Assembly: GCF_000682735.1 (NCBI RefSeq)
Contig: NZ_AWFD01000023.1
Coordinates: 244,430-308,429 of the forward strand
Origin: Hyphomonas sp. CY54-11-8
GTDB taxonomy: Bacteria; Pseudomonadota; Alphaproteobacteria; Caulobacterales; Hyphomonadaceae
Length of the DNA stretch: 64,000 bases
Direction: 5' to 3'
Both the position numbers and the translations under genes were made by a program. A model generated the notes under the pieces. The model was not told where the DNA came from, did no database searches, and saw only the letters and a program-made list of their open reading frames with translations. Below, one piece after another: positions 1 through 8,446 of the stretch. How positions within the stretch are numbered: the stretch's first letter is position 1; the number at the start of each line of letters is the position of its first letter.

Positions 1-104
1 TTCACGGTGTTTACACGGTGCCGCGTCCCCGGAGGGGGTGTTGGATAAGGTGTGGGACAGATCGCAGCTTTGCGGGGCGGACTTTCCCGGCTAAAGCCAT
101 GCCC

Positions 105-878
105 ATGAGCCTCAAGACCCGCATCATCCCCTGCCTCGACGTGAAAGACGGGCGTACCGTCAAGGGCGTCAACTTCGTGGACTTGAAGGACGCGGGCGAC
201 CCCGTCGCGCTGGCCAAGGCCTATGACGCGCAAGGCGCAGACGAGCTCTGTTTCCTCGATATCACCGCCAGCCACGAAGGCCGCGGCACCCTGCTCGACA
301 TCGTCTCGGCGACGGCAGAACAGTGCTTCATGCCCCTGACGGTGGGCGGCGGCGTGCGCAGCGCAGACGACCTCGTCGCGCTGCTCCGGGCCGGGGCCGA
401 CAAGGTGGCGATCAATTCCGCCGCGGTCGCAGACCCTTCCGTCATCTCCCGCTGCGCCGCCAAGGCCGGGCGCCAGGCTGTCGTCGTCGCCATCGATGCG
501 CGGCGCGTCAATGACGAGGAAGGCGGCCACTGGGAGATCTTCACCCATGGCGGCCGCACGGCCACGGGCATCGACGCGGTGGCGTTCGCAAAGGAAGCCG
601 AAAAGCGCGGTGCCGGCGAGATCCTGCTGACCAGCATGGACAAGGACGGCACCAAATCCGGCTATGACATCCCGCTGCTGAAGGCGGTCACATCTGTTGT
701 AAACATTCCGGTTGTGGCCAGCGGCGGCGCCGGCAGCGTGGACGACATGCCAGCCGCCGTGCTGGACGGCGGGGCGAGCGCCGTGCTCGCCGCCTCGATC
801 TTCCATTTCGGCGAAGCGACCGTGGCAGACGCCCGGCGCGCATTGCATGCCGCCGGGGCGCCCGTCCGCCCGTTCTAA
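105..878 (+). CDS. hisF: Imidazole glycerol phosphate synthase cyclase subunit HisF
   Basis: Cyclase half of IGP synthase. It uses ammonia from HisH to turn PRFAR into imidazole glycerol phosphate and AICAR in cytosolic histidine biosynthesis. The 257-residue product is a normal-length (beta/alpha)8 barrel. The catalytic aspartates are visible as D12 in IPCLDV and D131 in VVAID, with phosphate-binding glycines in GGGVRS and ASGGAG. The ATG at 105 gives the canonical [12 protein letters not shown] start; an ATG at 99 is possible, and neither has a strong Shine-Dalgarno. Its usual follower hisE lies downstream but is separated by an antisense crotonase gene. Confidence 0.95.
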   Translation: MSLKTRIIPCLDVKDGRTVKGVNFVDLKDAGDPVALAKAYDAQGADELCFLDITASHEGRGTLLDIVSATAEQCFMPLTVGGGVRSADDLVALLRAGADKVAINSAAVADPSVISRCAAKAGRQAVVVAIDARRVNDEEGGHWEIFTHGGRTATGIDAVAFAKEAEKRGAGEILLTSMDKDGTKSGYDIPLLKAVTSVVNIPVVASGGAGSVDDMPAAVLDGGASAVLAASIFHFGEATVADARRALHAAGAPVRPF

Positions 879-881
879 ATT

Positions 882-1697
882 TTATTCCGCGAAGACGGGT
901 TTGCGCTTCTGCATCTCGGCCATCACCGCTTCCATCTGGTTGGGTGTGCGGATGACTTTCAGCTGTTCGGTGCTTTCCAGCATCAGGAGGTCTGCGTCCG
1001 ACAGCTCCGCCATCGCATTGCACAGCGTTTTGGCGCCGCGCATTGCGGCCGGGTGCTTGTTGGCGATGATCTTGGCCAGTGCCAGCGCGTCCTCCAGCGG
1101 CGTCTCGGAGACGTGCGTGGCAAAGCCCATGGCCTGCGCTTCGCGGCCATTGAACTCCCGGTTGGTATAGGTCAGCTCGCGGATCACATCGTCGCGCGCA
1201 TTGCCCCGCCACAGGGGGAAGCCGGCCATGTCGGGCACCAGGCCCCACTTCATTTCCATGATCGCACAGCGCGTGTCCGGATGGATGAAGCGCACGTCCG
1301 CGCCTGACAGGATCTGGAACCCGCCACCGAAGGCCACGCCGTGAGCGGCCGCAATCACGGGCACTTCCAGCTTCCGCCAGCCCCAGGCGACGTATTGGGC
1401 GAGGTTCGCATCGCCGAAGGCCCGCGTGGCAAGGTCGCCCGTTGCGCCACCTTTTTTCTTCTCCCCATCGCCGGAGGAATTACCTGACATGCTGGACAGG
1501 TCGAGGCCCGCACAGAAGGCCCGCCCCTCCCCTGACAGCACGACGCAGCGCAGGCCCTTTGTGCCGTGCAGCTCCTCGATCGTGTCGGCCAGCGCCTTGA
1601 ACTGGGCAGGGTCGAGCGCATTCATCTTGTCGGTGCGCACCATACGGACATCGGCGATGCCGTCTTCAAGATGCGTGATCGTCACCCGGTCGTTCAT
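882..1697 (-). CDS. Crotonase/enoyl-CoA hydratase family protein
   Basis: Acyl-CoA-processing enzyme of the crotonase fold, probably a 2-enoyl-CoA hydratase. Oxyanion-hole segments are FCAGLDL (about residue 61) and HGVAFGGG (about 119). Both glutamates of classical hydratases appear to be kept, E148 in IMEMKWGL and E174 in VIRELTY, so hydratase chemistry is possible. The start has a good GAGGAGG ribosome site. It lies antisense between hisF and hisE, its stop only a few bases from the hisF stop, so it is an insertion into the usual his order. The acyl-CoA substrate cannot be told from sequence. Confidence 0.88.
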   Translation of the reverse strand: MNDRVTITHLEDGIADVRMVRTDKMNALDPAQFKALADTIEELHGTKGLRCVVLSGEGRAFCAGLDLSSMSGNSSGDGEKKKGGATGDLATRAFGDANLAQYVAWGWRKLEVPVIAAAHGVAFGGGFQILSGADVRFIHPDTRCAIMEMKWGLVPDMAGFPLWRGNARDDVIRELTYTNREFNGREAQAMGFATHVSETPLEDALALAKIIANKHPAAMRGAKTLCNAMAELSDADLLMLESTEQLKVIRTPNQMEAVMAEMQKRKPVFAE

Positions 1698-1794
1698 CTG
1701 GAATCCTCCTCGTTTCAGGTAAAAGTGACGTAGGCGCAGCCTGCGTCAAGCGGGCAGGCTTCCTCCCCTCGCGGAAGGAGAGTATGGAGGCCCC

Positions 1795-2142
1795 ATGTCT
1801 ATTCTCGGATCCGCCGACCGCCTCGCCGAAGCCCTCGCCCATCTGGGCATGACCATCGATACGCGCGCCGAAACGGGCGACGCGAGCGCGTCCTGGACGG
1901 CAAAGCTGCTGTCGAAAGGCGTCGGCGCCTGCGCGGACAAGGCGGAGGAAGAAGCCGGCGAATTCATCCAGGCCCTGCGCGAAGAAAGCAATGAACGCGT
2001 CGCCAGCGAAGCCGCCGACATGCTCTATCACGCCCTTGTTGCCCTGCGCGTGCGCGGTGTCAGCCTCGACGATGTGGCGACTGCGCTGGAGAAACGGCAA
2101 GGTACAAGCGGGATTGTGGAAAAGGCGAGCCGCAAGGACTGA
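1795..2142 (+). CDS. hisE: Phosphoribosyl-ATP pyrophosphohydrolase HisE
   Basis: Hydrolyses phosphoribosyl-ATP to phosphoribosyl-AMP and pyrophosphate, the second step of histidine synthesis. The 115-residue all-alpha protein carries the MazG-like metal-binding segments KAEEEAGEF (about residues 48-56) and EAADMLYHAL (about 72-81). A GGAGG/AAGGAG ribosome site precedes the ATG. It is a stand-alone HisE, not fused to HisI. Normally co-transcribed after hisF, here it must use its own promoter or readthrough across the antisense crotonase gene. Confidence 0.92.
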   Translation: MSILGSADRLAEALAHLGMTIDTRAETGDASASWTAKLLSKGVGACADKAEEEAGEFIQALREESNERVASEAADMLYHALVALRVRGVSLDDVATALEKRQGTSGIVEKASRKD

Positions 2143-2145
2143 GCG

Positions 2146-2634
2146 TCAGAGCTTCCGCTCCAGATAGATCACTTCCTTTTCGCCGGGCACGAAGGCCTGG
2201 CCGCCGACTTCCTCGAAACCGAGCCGTTTGTGAAAGCGCAGCGAGCCCGGATTGGGCGGCAGGCGGTTCACCTCGCATCCAATGGCATCGTAGCGCCCGG
2301 CGCAGACCGCAAACACCGCCTGATAGAGTGCTTCGCCGATCCGCTGGCCCCGCGCACGCGCATCGATGGCGATCCGGTCGACATAATTCACATTGCCGCC
2401 CCGCGCCTCGAACCAGCGGAGATTGTCGCTGGTATAGGCAGCCGTGCCCGGCGGCACGAGATTCAGGAAACCGACTGGCTGGCCGTCTTCCCCCACCGCA
2501 ACGAGGCATTCGGAGAGAGATAGCCACTTGGCCAGATCTTCGGGTGTTTCGCGGCTGACGCCCGGCACGCCCTGCTCGTTGATCGCGTGCAGGGCCGGCA
2601 GGTCTGCGGGCGCATAGGCCCGGATTGTGATCAT
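2146..2634 (-). CDS. GNAT family N-acetyltransferase
   Basis: Acetyl-CoA-dependent acyltransferase of unknown acceptor. The 162-residue protein starts MITIRAYAPAD. It has the GNAT motif A region VDRIAIDARARGQRIGEAL (pyrophosphate-binding RxxxGxA type), followed by the N-x-x-S-x-x-F-x-x-x-G-F segment ending LRFHKRLGFEEV. Its start codon overlaps the stop of the upstream DUF6065-like gene by four bases, so the two are probably translated together. The stop lies a few bases from the hisE stop in convergent orientation. Confidence 0.85.
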   Translation of the reverse strand: MITIRAYAPADLPALHAINEQGVPGVSRETPEDLAKWLSLSECLVAVGEDGQPVGFLNLVPPGTAAYTSDNLRWFEARGGNVNYVDRIAIDARARGQRIGEALYQAVFAVCAGRYDAIGCEVNRLPPNPGSLRFHKRLGFEEVGGQAFVPGEKEVIYLERKL

Positions 2635-3368
2635 GAAATCTCTTTCGGCGGCTTCAGGCGGCGCTTGGTCTGGTGGCTGTCAGCCTTGTCGCCGGTCGGC
2701 TTTTCGCCACGCATATAATGGCGCTGCCAGCGCTCCTTCATTGCGCTCTCTTCGCCCTCACCAAGCCGCTTGTTGAAGTCGGCGCGGCTTTCCGTCCAGG
2801 CATTGTATTCCTTCACCAGTTCCTCGTTCGAGCGCAGGAGTTTCCGCTCCGGCTGAATCTCTTCCAGCTTCTTGTGCTCCATCAGTGTGATGAAAGCGAA
2901 GGGCTCGCCCTTTTCGAAGATCACGCTGCCCTTGCGGGTCATCTGCCAGTTCATCGTGAACGGGAATGGCAGCCAGTCGGTCTCAACCAGGCCCGTCAGC
3001 GGATAGATCCCATCCTTCGGCCAGTTCGGCGGGCCAGTCACCCAGACGCCCCAGCCGGGCGGCGTGCGGAAGAGGTGGCCGGTGTGGAAGGTGACGATGC
3101 CGCGGGCGAAGTGCGCCCCGGCAAAACTCTCGATGCTGCGCGGGTCGCCACGGGTCAGCAGGCGGATGTCCTCGTTTCGCGGGCCGCCATTCCACTCGAT
3201 CTTGATGTCCATCGGCGCCAGCAATTCCCAGCCCGTGGAGTTCGCCATGGTCAGCGGCAGGCAACGATAGGGATGGCGGTCGGTAAAGGCGTCCATCCAG
3301 TCACGATTTGACCGCGCAGGCACCAGATCCGGCGCGACATCGTAGATTTTGTAGCAATCAAGAAACAT
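2631..3368 (-). CDS. DUF6065-like conserved protein
   Basis: Soluble protein of about 245 residues with no catalytic motif I can name. It is rich in aromatic and charged residues, with WNGGPRNEDIR, HTGHLFRTPPGWGVWVTGPPN and a Lys-rich C-terminus. The pattern resembles the DUF6065 family, but I rely on memory of that family and give it moderate weight. The ATG at 3368 (MFLDCYKIYD) is preferred. A further ATG at 3422 would overlap the divergent YbaK-type gene start. The gene overlaps the downstream GNAT start by four bases, suggesting a two-gene operon. Confidence 0.6.
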   Translation of the reverse strand: MFLDCYKIYDVAPDLVPARSNRDWMDAFTDRHPYRCLPLTMANSTGWELLAPMDIKIEWNGGPRNEDIRLLTRGDPRSIESFAGAHFARGIVTFHTGHLFRTPPGWGVWVTGPPNWPKDGIYPLTGLVETDWLPFPFTMNWQMTRKGSVIFEKGEPFAFITLMEHKKLEEIQPERKLLRSNEELVKEYNAWTESRADFNKRLGEGEESAMKERWQRHYMRGEKPTGDKADSHQTKRRLKPPKEIS

Positions 3369-3420
3369 GGGGGAGGCTCTGCGCTTGACGGAGGCCACAA
3401 GTCTTGGCCCAAAGGGCCCC

Positions 3421-3933
3421 ATGACGGCAACCCCCGACGACCTGTTCGCCTATCTACACCAGCTGGGCATCGCGCACTCGACACAGTGGCACGAGGCTGT
3501 GTTCACCGTGGACCAGAGCACGGACGTGAAACGCACCCTGCCCGGCAGGCATACAAAGAACCTTTTCCTCAAGGACAAGGACGGCAACATCATCCTGATC
3601 GCGGCAGAGGCGCACTCTCAGCTGAAGCTGAACAAGTTGCACAAACTGATCGGGACGAAGCGGCTGTCCTTTGGTTCGCCAGACCTCATGGAGGAACTGC
3701 TCGGCGTGACGCCCGGCTCGGTCACCGCATTTGCCTTGATGAACGACACCGAAGGCCGCGTGCGGTTCCTTGTCGACGCGGCACTCATGGAACATGAACC
3801 GGTCAACTTCCACCCGCTCACCAATACCGGCACAACGACGGTTTCAAAGGCGGATTTCGAAAAGTTCGTTCGCGCCACCGGCCATGGCTTTGAAGTGATC
3901 GATTTCACCCAGCTGCTGACCGACGCAGAGTAA
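3421..3933 (+). CDS. YbaK/ProX-type prolyl-tRNA-associated deacylase
   Basis: Free-standing aminoacyl-tRNA editing domain of the YbaK/ProXp family, expected to hydrolyse mischarged Ala- or Cys-tRNA(Pro) in trans. Family features in the 170-residue protein are HTKNLFLKDKDGNIILI, the lysine-bearing LKLNKLHKLIGTKRLSF, the G-x-x-P segment VTPGSVTAFAL, and HPLTNTGTTTVSKADF near the C-terminus. The ATG at 3421 (MTATPDDLFAYL) fits family start positions. A longer in-frame start at 3367 would run over the divergent neighbour. The exact tRNA substrate is inferred from the family only. Confidence 0.85.
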   Translation: MTATPDDLFAYLHQLGIAHSTQWHEAVFTVDQSTDVKRTLPGRHTKNLFLKDKDGNIILIAAEAHSQLKLNKLHKLIGTKRLSFGSPDLMEELLGVTPGSVTAFALMNDTEGRVRFLVDAALMEHEPVNFHPLTNTGTTTVSKADFEKFVRATGHGFEVIDFTQLLTDAE

Positions 3934-4029
3934 GGCGGGCGGGCGTCTCACGAATTTGTTCGCGCTCGCCTCTGGTCATGCCGTTTCTGGCCGCTAGTGT
4001 CGCCGCAACAAGACAGGGAGAACGCCAAC

Positions 4030-5046
4030 ATGCAACACCGCCGCCTCGGCCGAAGCGCCATCTATGTATCCGATATCTGTATGGGCACGATGACCTTCGG
4101 TTCCCAGACCGATGAGGCTGAATCCCTGCGGATTCTCGACGCGAGCTTCGACGCCGGGATCAATTTCTACGACACCGCTGAGAACTACCCCGTCCCGCCC
4201 GATACCAAATGGGCCGGCCGCACGGAGGAAATTGTTGGCAAATGGCTGAAGACCAAGGACCGGGATTCCATCATCCTGGCGACCAAGGTCTGCGGACCTT
4301 CACATGGCTGGATCAAGGGCAGCCAGCGCGCCGGCATGACCGCGCTCGACCGCCACAACATCACCAAAGCCATCGAGGACAGCCTCACCCGTCTCGGAAC
4401 GGACTATGTGGACCTTTACCAGACCCACTGGCCGGACCATGGCACAGCCTATGACGAGACGATGGAAACGCTGGATGACCTCGTCCAGGCCGGAAAGGTC
4501 CGCATCGTCGGCTGTTCAAACGAAGATGCATGGGGCCTGATGAAAAGCCTCGAAGCGTCCAGCCGACTCGGCACCGTTCGCTACGAGACGATCCAGAACA
4601 ATTTCAGCCTGAACAACCGCCGCTTCGAGGACGCGCTCTCCAAGGTCTGCGTGAAGGAAGACGTCAGCCTGATCCCATACTCCCCAATCGGCGGCGGTGT
4701 CCTCTCCGGCAAATATCAGGATGGCGCACGGCCGGAAGGCGCACGCTTCTCCCGCTATCTGGAGATTGGCGGCCGACAGGCAGCGATGGCCCACCGCTTC
4801 GTGAACGAGAAATCGCTCGCCTCGACGGCAAGGTTCATGGACATCGCGAAGGAGGCCGGCATCAACGTCGTCACCCTCGCTACCGCCTGGTCGAAGCAGC
4901 ACAAATTCGTGGCCTCCACCATTGTCGGTGTCTCGAAGTTCGACCAGTTGGACGACATCTTCGCCGCTGCAGACCTCACCCTGTCGGATGACGTGATGAA
5001 GGCCTGCGACGCGGTGACGAAGGACATCCAGTACCCGATGGGCTGA
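4030..5046 (+). CDS. Aldo/keto reductase (Tas/YghZ-like)
   Basis: NADPH-dependent carbonyl reductase with an aldo/keto reductase barrel, 338 residues. The catalytic tetrad is seen in sequence: Asp and Tyr in FYDTAENYP, Lys in ILATKVCG, His in YQTHWPDH. The start MQHRRLGRSAIYVSDICMG is typical, and an AGGGAG ribosome site precedes the chosen ATG; an upstream in-frame start at 3997 is less likely. The Tas-like placement rests on length and the ENYPVPP segment. The substrate is unknown. A strong hairpin terminator follows. Confidence 0.9.
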   Translation: MQHRRLGRSAIYVSDICMGTMTFGSQTDEAESLRILDASFDAGINFYDTAENYPVPPDTKWAGRTEEIVGKWLKTKDRDSIILATKVCGPSHGWIKGSQRAGMTALDRHNITKAIEDSLTRLGTDYVDLYQTHWPDHGTAYDETMETLDDLVQAGKVRIVGCSNEDAWGLMKSLEASSRLGTVRYETIQNNFSLNNRRFEDALSKVCVKEDVSLIPYSPIGGGVLSGKYQDGARPEGARFSRYLEIGGRQAAMAHRFVNEKSLASTARFMDIAKEAGINVVTLATAWSKQHKFVASTIVGVSKFDQLDDIFAAADLTLSDDVMKACDAVTKDIQYPMG

Positions 5047-5062
5047 CACCTCCACAAATTGA

Positions 5063-5096
5063 AACCCCCGTTCGCATTTCACCGCGAACGGGGGTT
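5063..5096. terminator. Intrinsic terminator between convergent genes
   Basis: Perfect 13-bp stem (5063-5075 with 5084-5096) around an 8-nt loop, between the convergent aldo/keto reductase and ftsK genes. The stem runs from AACCCCC to GGGGGTT. No long T tract follows on either strand, so it may work partly through Rho. Confidence 0.7.
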
Positions 5097-5141
5097 GCCC
5101 CAATTGCCCACCTTAGCCGGGTGAGATTGTTCAGGCGACGG

Positions 5142-7712
5142 TCATTCCGGAGAGGGGCGTCCGTTCGCCAATACTTCGCGTTTGCCGGCGTGGTTCGGCG
5201 CGGAAATGATGCCCTCTTCCTCCAGCCGGTCGATGACGCCCGCCGCCTTGTTGTAACCGATCTTCAAGCGGCGCTGCAGGTAAGACGTCGAGGCGCGCTG
5301 GTCGCGCACAACAATGGCGATGGCCTGCGAGAAGAGATCGTCTTCTTCGTCGCCGGTTGAAGTGCCGAGCATCGCATCCATCACGGCCGAACCGGTGGAG
5401 CCATCATCCGGCGCTTCCAGGATATCCATCACATAGTCCGGCTCGCCCTGCTCACGCAGCCAGTCGGTGACCGCGCCGACGTCTTCATCGGAAACGAACG
5501 GGCCATGCAGGCGCGTCGATTTATGGCCCGGTGCCTGGTAGAGCAGGTCGCCCATGCCGAGCAGCTGTTCAGCGCCCTGCTCGTTGAGGATTGTCCGGGA
5601 GTCGATCTTCGTCGTCACCATGTAGGAGATACGAGTCGGGAAGTTCGCCTTGATCGTACCGGTAATGACGTCCACGGACGGACGCTGCGTTGCAGTGATC
5701 AGGTGGATGCCGGCCGCACGCGCCATCTGGGCGAGACGCTGGACGCAGCCTTCCACTTCCTTGCCGGCCACCAGCATCAGATCGGCCATCTCGTCGATCA
5801 CGACCACGATGTTCGGAATATGCTCTGTCGGCAGGATCTCGGTTTCGTAGACCGGCTTGCCGCGATCATCGAAACCGGTCTGCACCTTGCGAACGAGGTT
5901 CTCGCCGGCATTGCGGTATTTCGCGGCTTTCTCGTTGAAGCCCGCGAGGTTCCGGACGCCCGCTTTCGACATCAGTTCATAGCGGCTTTCCATTTCGCGC
6001 ACGGTCCACTGCAGCGCGTTCACGGCTTTCTTCGGATCGGTCACAACCGGTGCCAGCAGGTGCGGGATGCCTTCATAGATCGAGAGCTCGAGCATTTTTG
6101 GGTCGATCATGATGAAACGGCACTGTTCCGGCGTGTGACGGTAGATCAGTGACAGGATCATCGCGTTCACACCGACCGACTTACCCGAGCCCGTCGTACC
6201 CGCGATCAGCAAGTGAGGCATCTTGGCCAGGTCGACCACGGTCGGCACGCCGCCAATGTCTTCACCCAGCGCCATCGGAAGGCTGGCCCGTGAGCCGGTG
6301 TAGGCGTCCGATTGCAGCAGCGTGCGGAGATACACCGTATCGCGATCTTCATTCGGCAGTTCGATACCGATCGCATTCTTGCCCGGCACAACCGCGACGC
6401 GGGCAGATTTCGCGCTCATCGAGCGGGCAATGTCGTCTGCCAGAGAGATGACGCGGGAAGATTTCACGCCCGGCGCCGGCTCCATTTCGAACAGGGTAAT
6501 CACCGGGCCCGGGCGCACTTCCTTGACGCGGCCGCGAACACCGAACTCCTTCAGAACGTCTGAAAGTTTCGCAGCCTTCGCGAGCAGCGCATCCTCATCG
6601 ATCGAGTCGGCGCGTTCGACCGTCTGTTCCAGGAGATCGATCGACGGCAGGCGTCCGGCCTTGCGGCGGCGTTCGACCGGCTTGGAGACACGCGGCGCTG
6701 CAGACTGCGGCTTCGCCTTGGGCTTCGGCAAGGTGAAGAGCGGCTTACGCTCCTGCTCTTCATCCTCGTCATCTTCATAATCGTCGGCTTCGTCGTCGAT
6801 TTCGTCTTCGTAGTCATCGTAATCGTCTTCGGCGTCGTCGAGGTATTCCGCTTCATCATCAAAGTCGTCGTCTTCTTCGATCTCGATGACATTCTTGCCG
6901 CGCTTGCGCAGGAAACCGGGCGTTTCATCGTCATCAGTCAGCACGACGCGGGCGCGATCTTCTCGGACGTCGACCATCTCGTCTTCGACCTCGATCCTGC
7001 GCTTCGGTGCGAGGGCACGTGCGATGGCAAGAAGCAAGCCGCCGACCCCGCTGGCCTGACGGGCAGCACGAGCACCGGACGATGCGGCCGCATGCTTCAG
7101 AAGACGGGCATCGCCGCGGCGGAAGCCGAGCGCCGACAGACCAGCCCAGAGGGCGAGCGTACCGAGGAAAAAGGCGGCCCAGCTTTCAGGGGACGGCAGC
7201 ATCAGCGCACGGAAAGGCATGGCCGCGAAATGGAACAGGCCATCGCCGACCACGCCGCCAAGCCCGGCGCTCAGCGGCCAGGACTGCGGCACCGGCCAGG
7301 CAGCGAAGAAGGCCGCCGAAAACGGCACAAACAGGAAGCCCTTCACCCAGCGATGCACACGCGGCGCGCCAATCAGCACAGTGCGCATAGCCCCGCCAAT
7401 CATCAGCGCGAGACCGGCGGTCCATGCCGACCAGCCGAGCGTCTGACGGGCAAGGTCTGCGAACACGGCGCCTGAGCGCCCGAACAGGTTCTGAACATCA
7501 GAATCGGTCGCGGCATTCCAGGAAGGGTCCGTCGCAACATAAGAGCCGACACTGCCACAGATGAAAACGCCGATCGCAAATGCGGCCGCACCCGTCAGGA
7601 TGCGCCAGACAGGATCGCTAACGCTGAAATGGGTTGCGTCATCATCATAAGCATAGTCGGTCATGAAGGGGGACGGCTCCGTGTTGTCGGTGGAGCGGTC
7701 AATCTGGCCCAT
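5142..7712 (-). CDS. ftsK: DNA translocase FtsK
   Basis: Membrane-anchored, septum-localised hexameric ATPase that pumps chromosomal DNA and helps resolve dimers at dif. Order in the 856-residue protein: four hydrophobic N-terminal helices (about 30-190), a linker with a very acidic block (about 280-325, 32 of 43 residues Asp/Glu), the alpha/beta motor with Walker A GTTGSGKS near 503 and Walker B VVVIDEMADL near 634, and a winged-helix gamma domain (about 790-856, LQRRLKIGYNKAAGVIDRLE) that reads KOPS. The ATG at 7712 is preferred over a TTG at 7715; MTDYAYDD at 7664 is also possible. Confidence 0.95.
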   Translation of the reverse strand: MGQIDRSTDNTEPSPFMTDYAYDDDATHFSVSDPVWRILTGAAAFAIGVFICGSVGSYVATDPSWNAATDSDVQNLFGRSGAVFADLARQTLGWSAWTAGLALMIGGAMRTVLIGAPRVHRWVKGFLFVPFSAAFFAAWPVPQSWPLSAGLGGVVGDGLFHFAAMPFRALMLPSPESWAAFFLGTLALWAGLSALGFRRGDARLLKHAAASSGARAARQASGVGGLLLAIARALAPKRRIEVEDEMVDVREDRARVVLTDDDETPGFLRKRGKNVIEIEEDDDFDDEAEYLDDAEDDYDDYEDEIDDEADDYEDDEDEEQERKPLFTLPKPKAKPQSAAPRVSKPVERRRKAGRLPSIDLLEQTVERADSIDEDALLAKAAKLSDVLKEFGVRGRVKEVRPGPVITLFEMEPAPGVKSSRVISLADDIARSMSAKSARVAVVPGKNAIGIELPNEDRDTVYLRTLLQSDAYTGSRASLPMALGEDIGGVPTVVDLAKMPHLLIAGTTGSGKSVGVNAMILSLIYRHTPEQCRFIMIDPKMLELSIYEGIPHLLAPVVTDPKKAVNALQWTVREMESRYELMSKAGVRNLAGFNEKAAKYRNAGENLVRKVQTGFDDRGKPVYETEILPTEHIPNIVVVIDEMADLMLVAGKEVEGCVQRLAQMARAAGIHLITATQRPSVDVITGTIKANFPTRISYMVTTKIDSRTILNEQGAEQLLGMGDLLYQAPGHKSTRLHGPFVSDEDVGAVTDWLREQGEPDYVMDILEAPDDGSTGSAVMDAMLGTSTGDEEDDLFSQAIAIVVRDQRASTSYLQRRLKIGYNKAAGVIDRLEEEGIISAPNHAGKREVLANGRPSPE

Positions 7713-7937
7713 CAACCTTAACTCTGGGCAAATGCCCGAAAGTCTTTTTCAGCGGCGAATTAACGATTTCAGAGGGGCGTTTCGGGGCTCGGATCCGGCA
7801 TTATCCGGCTCACGCCGGTACATGTCCCTGCCCCGTCCCATGAGGGTCCTGGTGCATTTAATTCCCGTAATCACGGAACATCCGGCCTGATGCTCTATTG
7901 ATACAGGACAATCAGGAAACCCGAAAGGAGACACGAA

Positions 7938-8372
7938 ATGACACGCGCCCTGATCACACCCGCAGCCTTTGCGCTGTTAACGGTTATGTCTGCAAATGCA
8001 CAGGAAATGAATGAAGATGCCTCTGCAGTTAACGCCTCCAAAGCCGAAATTTTTGACGAAATCCCGGCTGACCTGGAAGGCATGTCCGTTCAGGACCTGA
8101 ACGAACTGCAGCGCGCCCGGCTGGAACAGAACGCCTTCGAGATCGCCGAATTGACGAACAAGGCCCCGGTGATCGTCGCCGATACGCCTGAGCCGGAAGA
8201 GGAGCTCGTCTTCACGGCCGAGCGCGAGGAAGTCATCGTCCCGCAGGACGGACCTGCGGAAGTCGCCGTGGGCGGGCCCTATTATGAGAGCGAATCCGAA
8301 GCGATGAAGGATGGGGACCTGAACACACCCCCGGCCGCCAGGCCGGAAGACGCTGAAACGCAGGAGCAGTAA
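7938..8372 (+). CDS. Secreted hypothetical protein
   Basis: I do not recognise this gene. The 144-residue product begins with a clear signal peptide (MTRALITPAAFALLTVMSANA, cleavage expected before QEM), so it is probably periplasmic. The mature part is strongly acidic and low in hydrophobics, with a short helical section (about 45-70, DLEGMSVQDLNELQRARLEQNAFEIAEL) and a Pro/Glu-rich, probably disordered C-terminus. A good AAAGGAG ribosome site supports translation. It lies between divergent ftsK and convergent amtB and ends at a shared strong terminator, so it is probably monocistronic. Confidence 0.75.
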   Translation: MTRALITPAAFALLTVMSANAQEMNEDASAVNASKAEIFDEIPADLEGMSVQDLNELQRARLEQNAFEIAELTNKAPVIVADTPEPEEELVFTAEREEVIVPQDGPAEVAVGGPYYESESEAMKDGDLNTPPAARPEDAETQEQ

Positions 8373-8395
8373 GTCCCCTTCCCTCCCGCAATGAA

Positions 8396-8426
8396 AAAAC
8401 CCCCGGCAGATCCTGCCGGGGGTTTT
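8396..8426. terminator. Bidirectional intrinsic terminator
   Basis: Perfect 14-bp stem (8396-8409 with 8413-8426) around a 3-nt loop. It has four T residues ending the plus-strand arm and six T residues on the minus strand. It sits between the convergent secreted-protein gene and amtB and should end both transcripts. Confidence 0.9.
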
Positions 8427-8446
8427 CGTTTCGGAGAGCCGCAACC

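Noticed and set aside
1..104. Possible end of an upstream his gene
   Set aside because: No frame shows a hisA-like C-terminus; the sequence is too short to call.
2520..2560. GNAT protein contains VSRET, the peptide that parS sites encode
   Set aside because: The DNA here is TGTTTCGCGGCTGACG, which breaks the palindrome; chance similarity.
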